64,000 bases of DNA from Streptomyces sp. DH37 (GTDB lineage: Bacteria > Actinomycetota > Actinomycetes > Streptomycetales > Streptomycetaceae), in NCBI RefSeq assembly GCF_029813835.1, contig NZ_JARVKV010000003.1:124001-188000 (forward strand). Reading direction: 5' to 3'. The notes under the pieces are model-generated. The model made no database searches and was not told where the DNA came from. It saw nothing but the letters and a program-made list of their open reading frames with translations. The position numbers were made by a program, and so were the translations under genes. Below are positions 63,652 to 64,000 of this stretch, piece after piece; positions within the stretch are counted from its first letter, which is position 1, and the number at the start of each line of letters is the position of its first letter.

Positions 63652-63951
63652 CTACCAGCGAAATGTCCTCATCCGCATCGCCTGGCGCATGCGCGCGGCG
63701 CGGGCGCGGCGTGGCTGGACCCGCTCGCGCAGGGCCTTCGCCTCGTTCAGCTCGCGCAGGAAGACCGCTCGGCGGCGGCGCCGTTCCGCGTCGCTCTCCA
63801 GGTCGGTGGGGACCGCGGGGCCGCCGGGGGCCCGGGTGCCCCCGCGGCGCTCCCCGGGCTCCTGGAGGTCCCGCCGGTCCCGCCGTTCCTCGCGTATGAG
63901 CGCCCGACGGTCGTCGGGCGTGTCGCCTTGTCGCTGCCTGGGTTCGGTCAT
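63652..63951 (-). CDS. Hypothetical Arg/Glu-rich helical protein
   Basis: 99 residues with a highly charged, probably coiled-coil composition (DRRALIREERRDRRDLQEPGERRGG; RRRRRAVFLRELNEAKALRERVQPRRAR). No family recognised. ATG at 63951 has AGGTGTGGCCGT upstream; a longer start adds MDRYDRRCGR. Upstream of the tadA-associated gene in the same direction. Mass and charge resemble a nucleic-acid or ribosome binder, but nothing specific supports that. Confidence 0.6.
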   Translation of the reverse strand: MTEPRQRQGDTPDDRRALIREERRDRRDLQEPGERRGGTRAPGGPAVPTDLESDAERRRRRAVFLRELNEAKALRERVQPRRARAARMRQAMRMRTFRW

Positions 63952-64000
63952 ACGGCCACACCTCCGGTCGTACCTGTCCACTGTCCCCCGAAAAGACGCT

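Overview
The window is a 64 kb piece of a high-GC actinobacterial chromosome, almost certainly Streptomyces or a close relative. The evidence is very GC-rich codon third positions, frequent GTG starts, GTGA stop/start overlaps, a CydC half with an open fusion linker, a SigF/SigN-type sigma factor pair, an SSI-type protease inhibitor, and a DtpA-Sco-PCu(A)C copper operon. From memory, the gene order resembles the oriC-proximal core of the S. coelicolor chromosome. A five-site DnaA-box cluster (15927-16225) and a one-mismatch parS-like site (56538-56553) fit an oriC-proximal position.

Layout. 1-8.6 kb: end of a cytochrome bd assembly exporter, aldo/keto reductase, HAD phosphatase, F420-type oxidoreductase, a PIN-toxin/antitoxin pair, KptA, and an EphD-like hydrolase/dehydrogenase fusion. 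8.8-12.6 kb: two ABC-2 ATPase/permease pairs. 12.7-17.2 kb: a small orphan protein, MarR regulator, HAD hydrolase, serS, the DnaA-box region and pheA. 17.3-23.8 kb: a copper and haem-peroxidase operon (YcnI, Sco, PCu(A)C, CopC-CopD, DtpA) and a membrane protein. 24-36.8 kb: an anti-sigma-type ATPase, GH5 glycosidase, aminopeptidase P, a GAF/PP2C-like protein with lost metal ligands, a PrimPol-like protein without its catalytic aspartates, a SEC-C protein, a second anti-sigma-type ATPase, GDPD and an HtrA-type protease.

The accessory zone starts after tRNA-Ser(UGA) at 36.8 kb and runs to about 45.5 kb. It holds an AbiEii-type nucleotidyltransferase pair, a zinc-ribbon protein beside an HTH-TPR regulator, and a markedly lower-GC island (about 40.6-43.6 kb). 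The island encodes a P-loop ATPase (Walker A/B, zinc ribbon, C-terminal helix-hairpin-helix) overlapped by 8 nt by a HEPN-like protein with an R-x4-H ribonuclease motif. This is the best candidate for an undescribed, probably defensive, system. Decayed sequence and a frameshifted ferritin-like remnant follow.

46-64 kb returns to core genes: SigE-family sigma factor, acyl-CoA ligase with a TetR-type palindrome, VOC protein and TipA-like MerR regulator, a 1259-residue PAS pseudokinase/receiver protein, an SSI-family inhibitor, tRNA-Ser(GCU), tRNA-Arg(ACG), a parS-like site, an MFS exporter with a divergent-side MarR repressor and two operator palindromes, two SigB/F-type sigma factors, tRNA-Ser(CGA), TadA and its associated protein.
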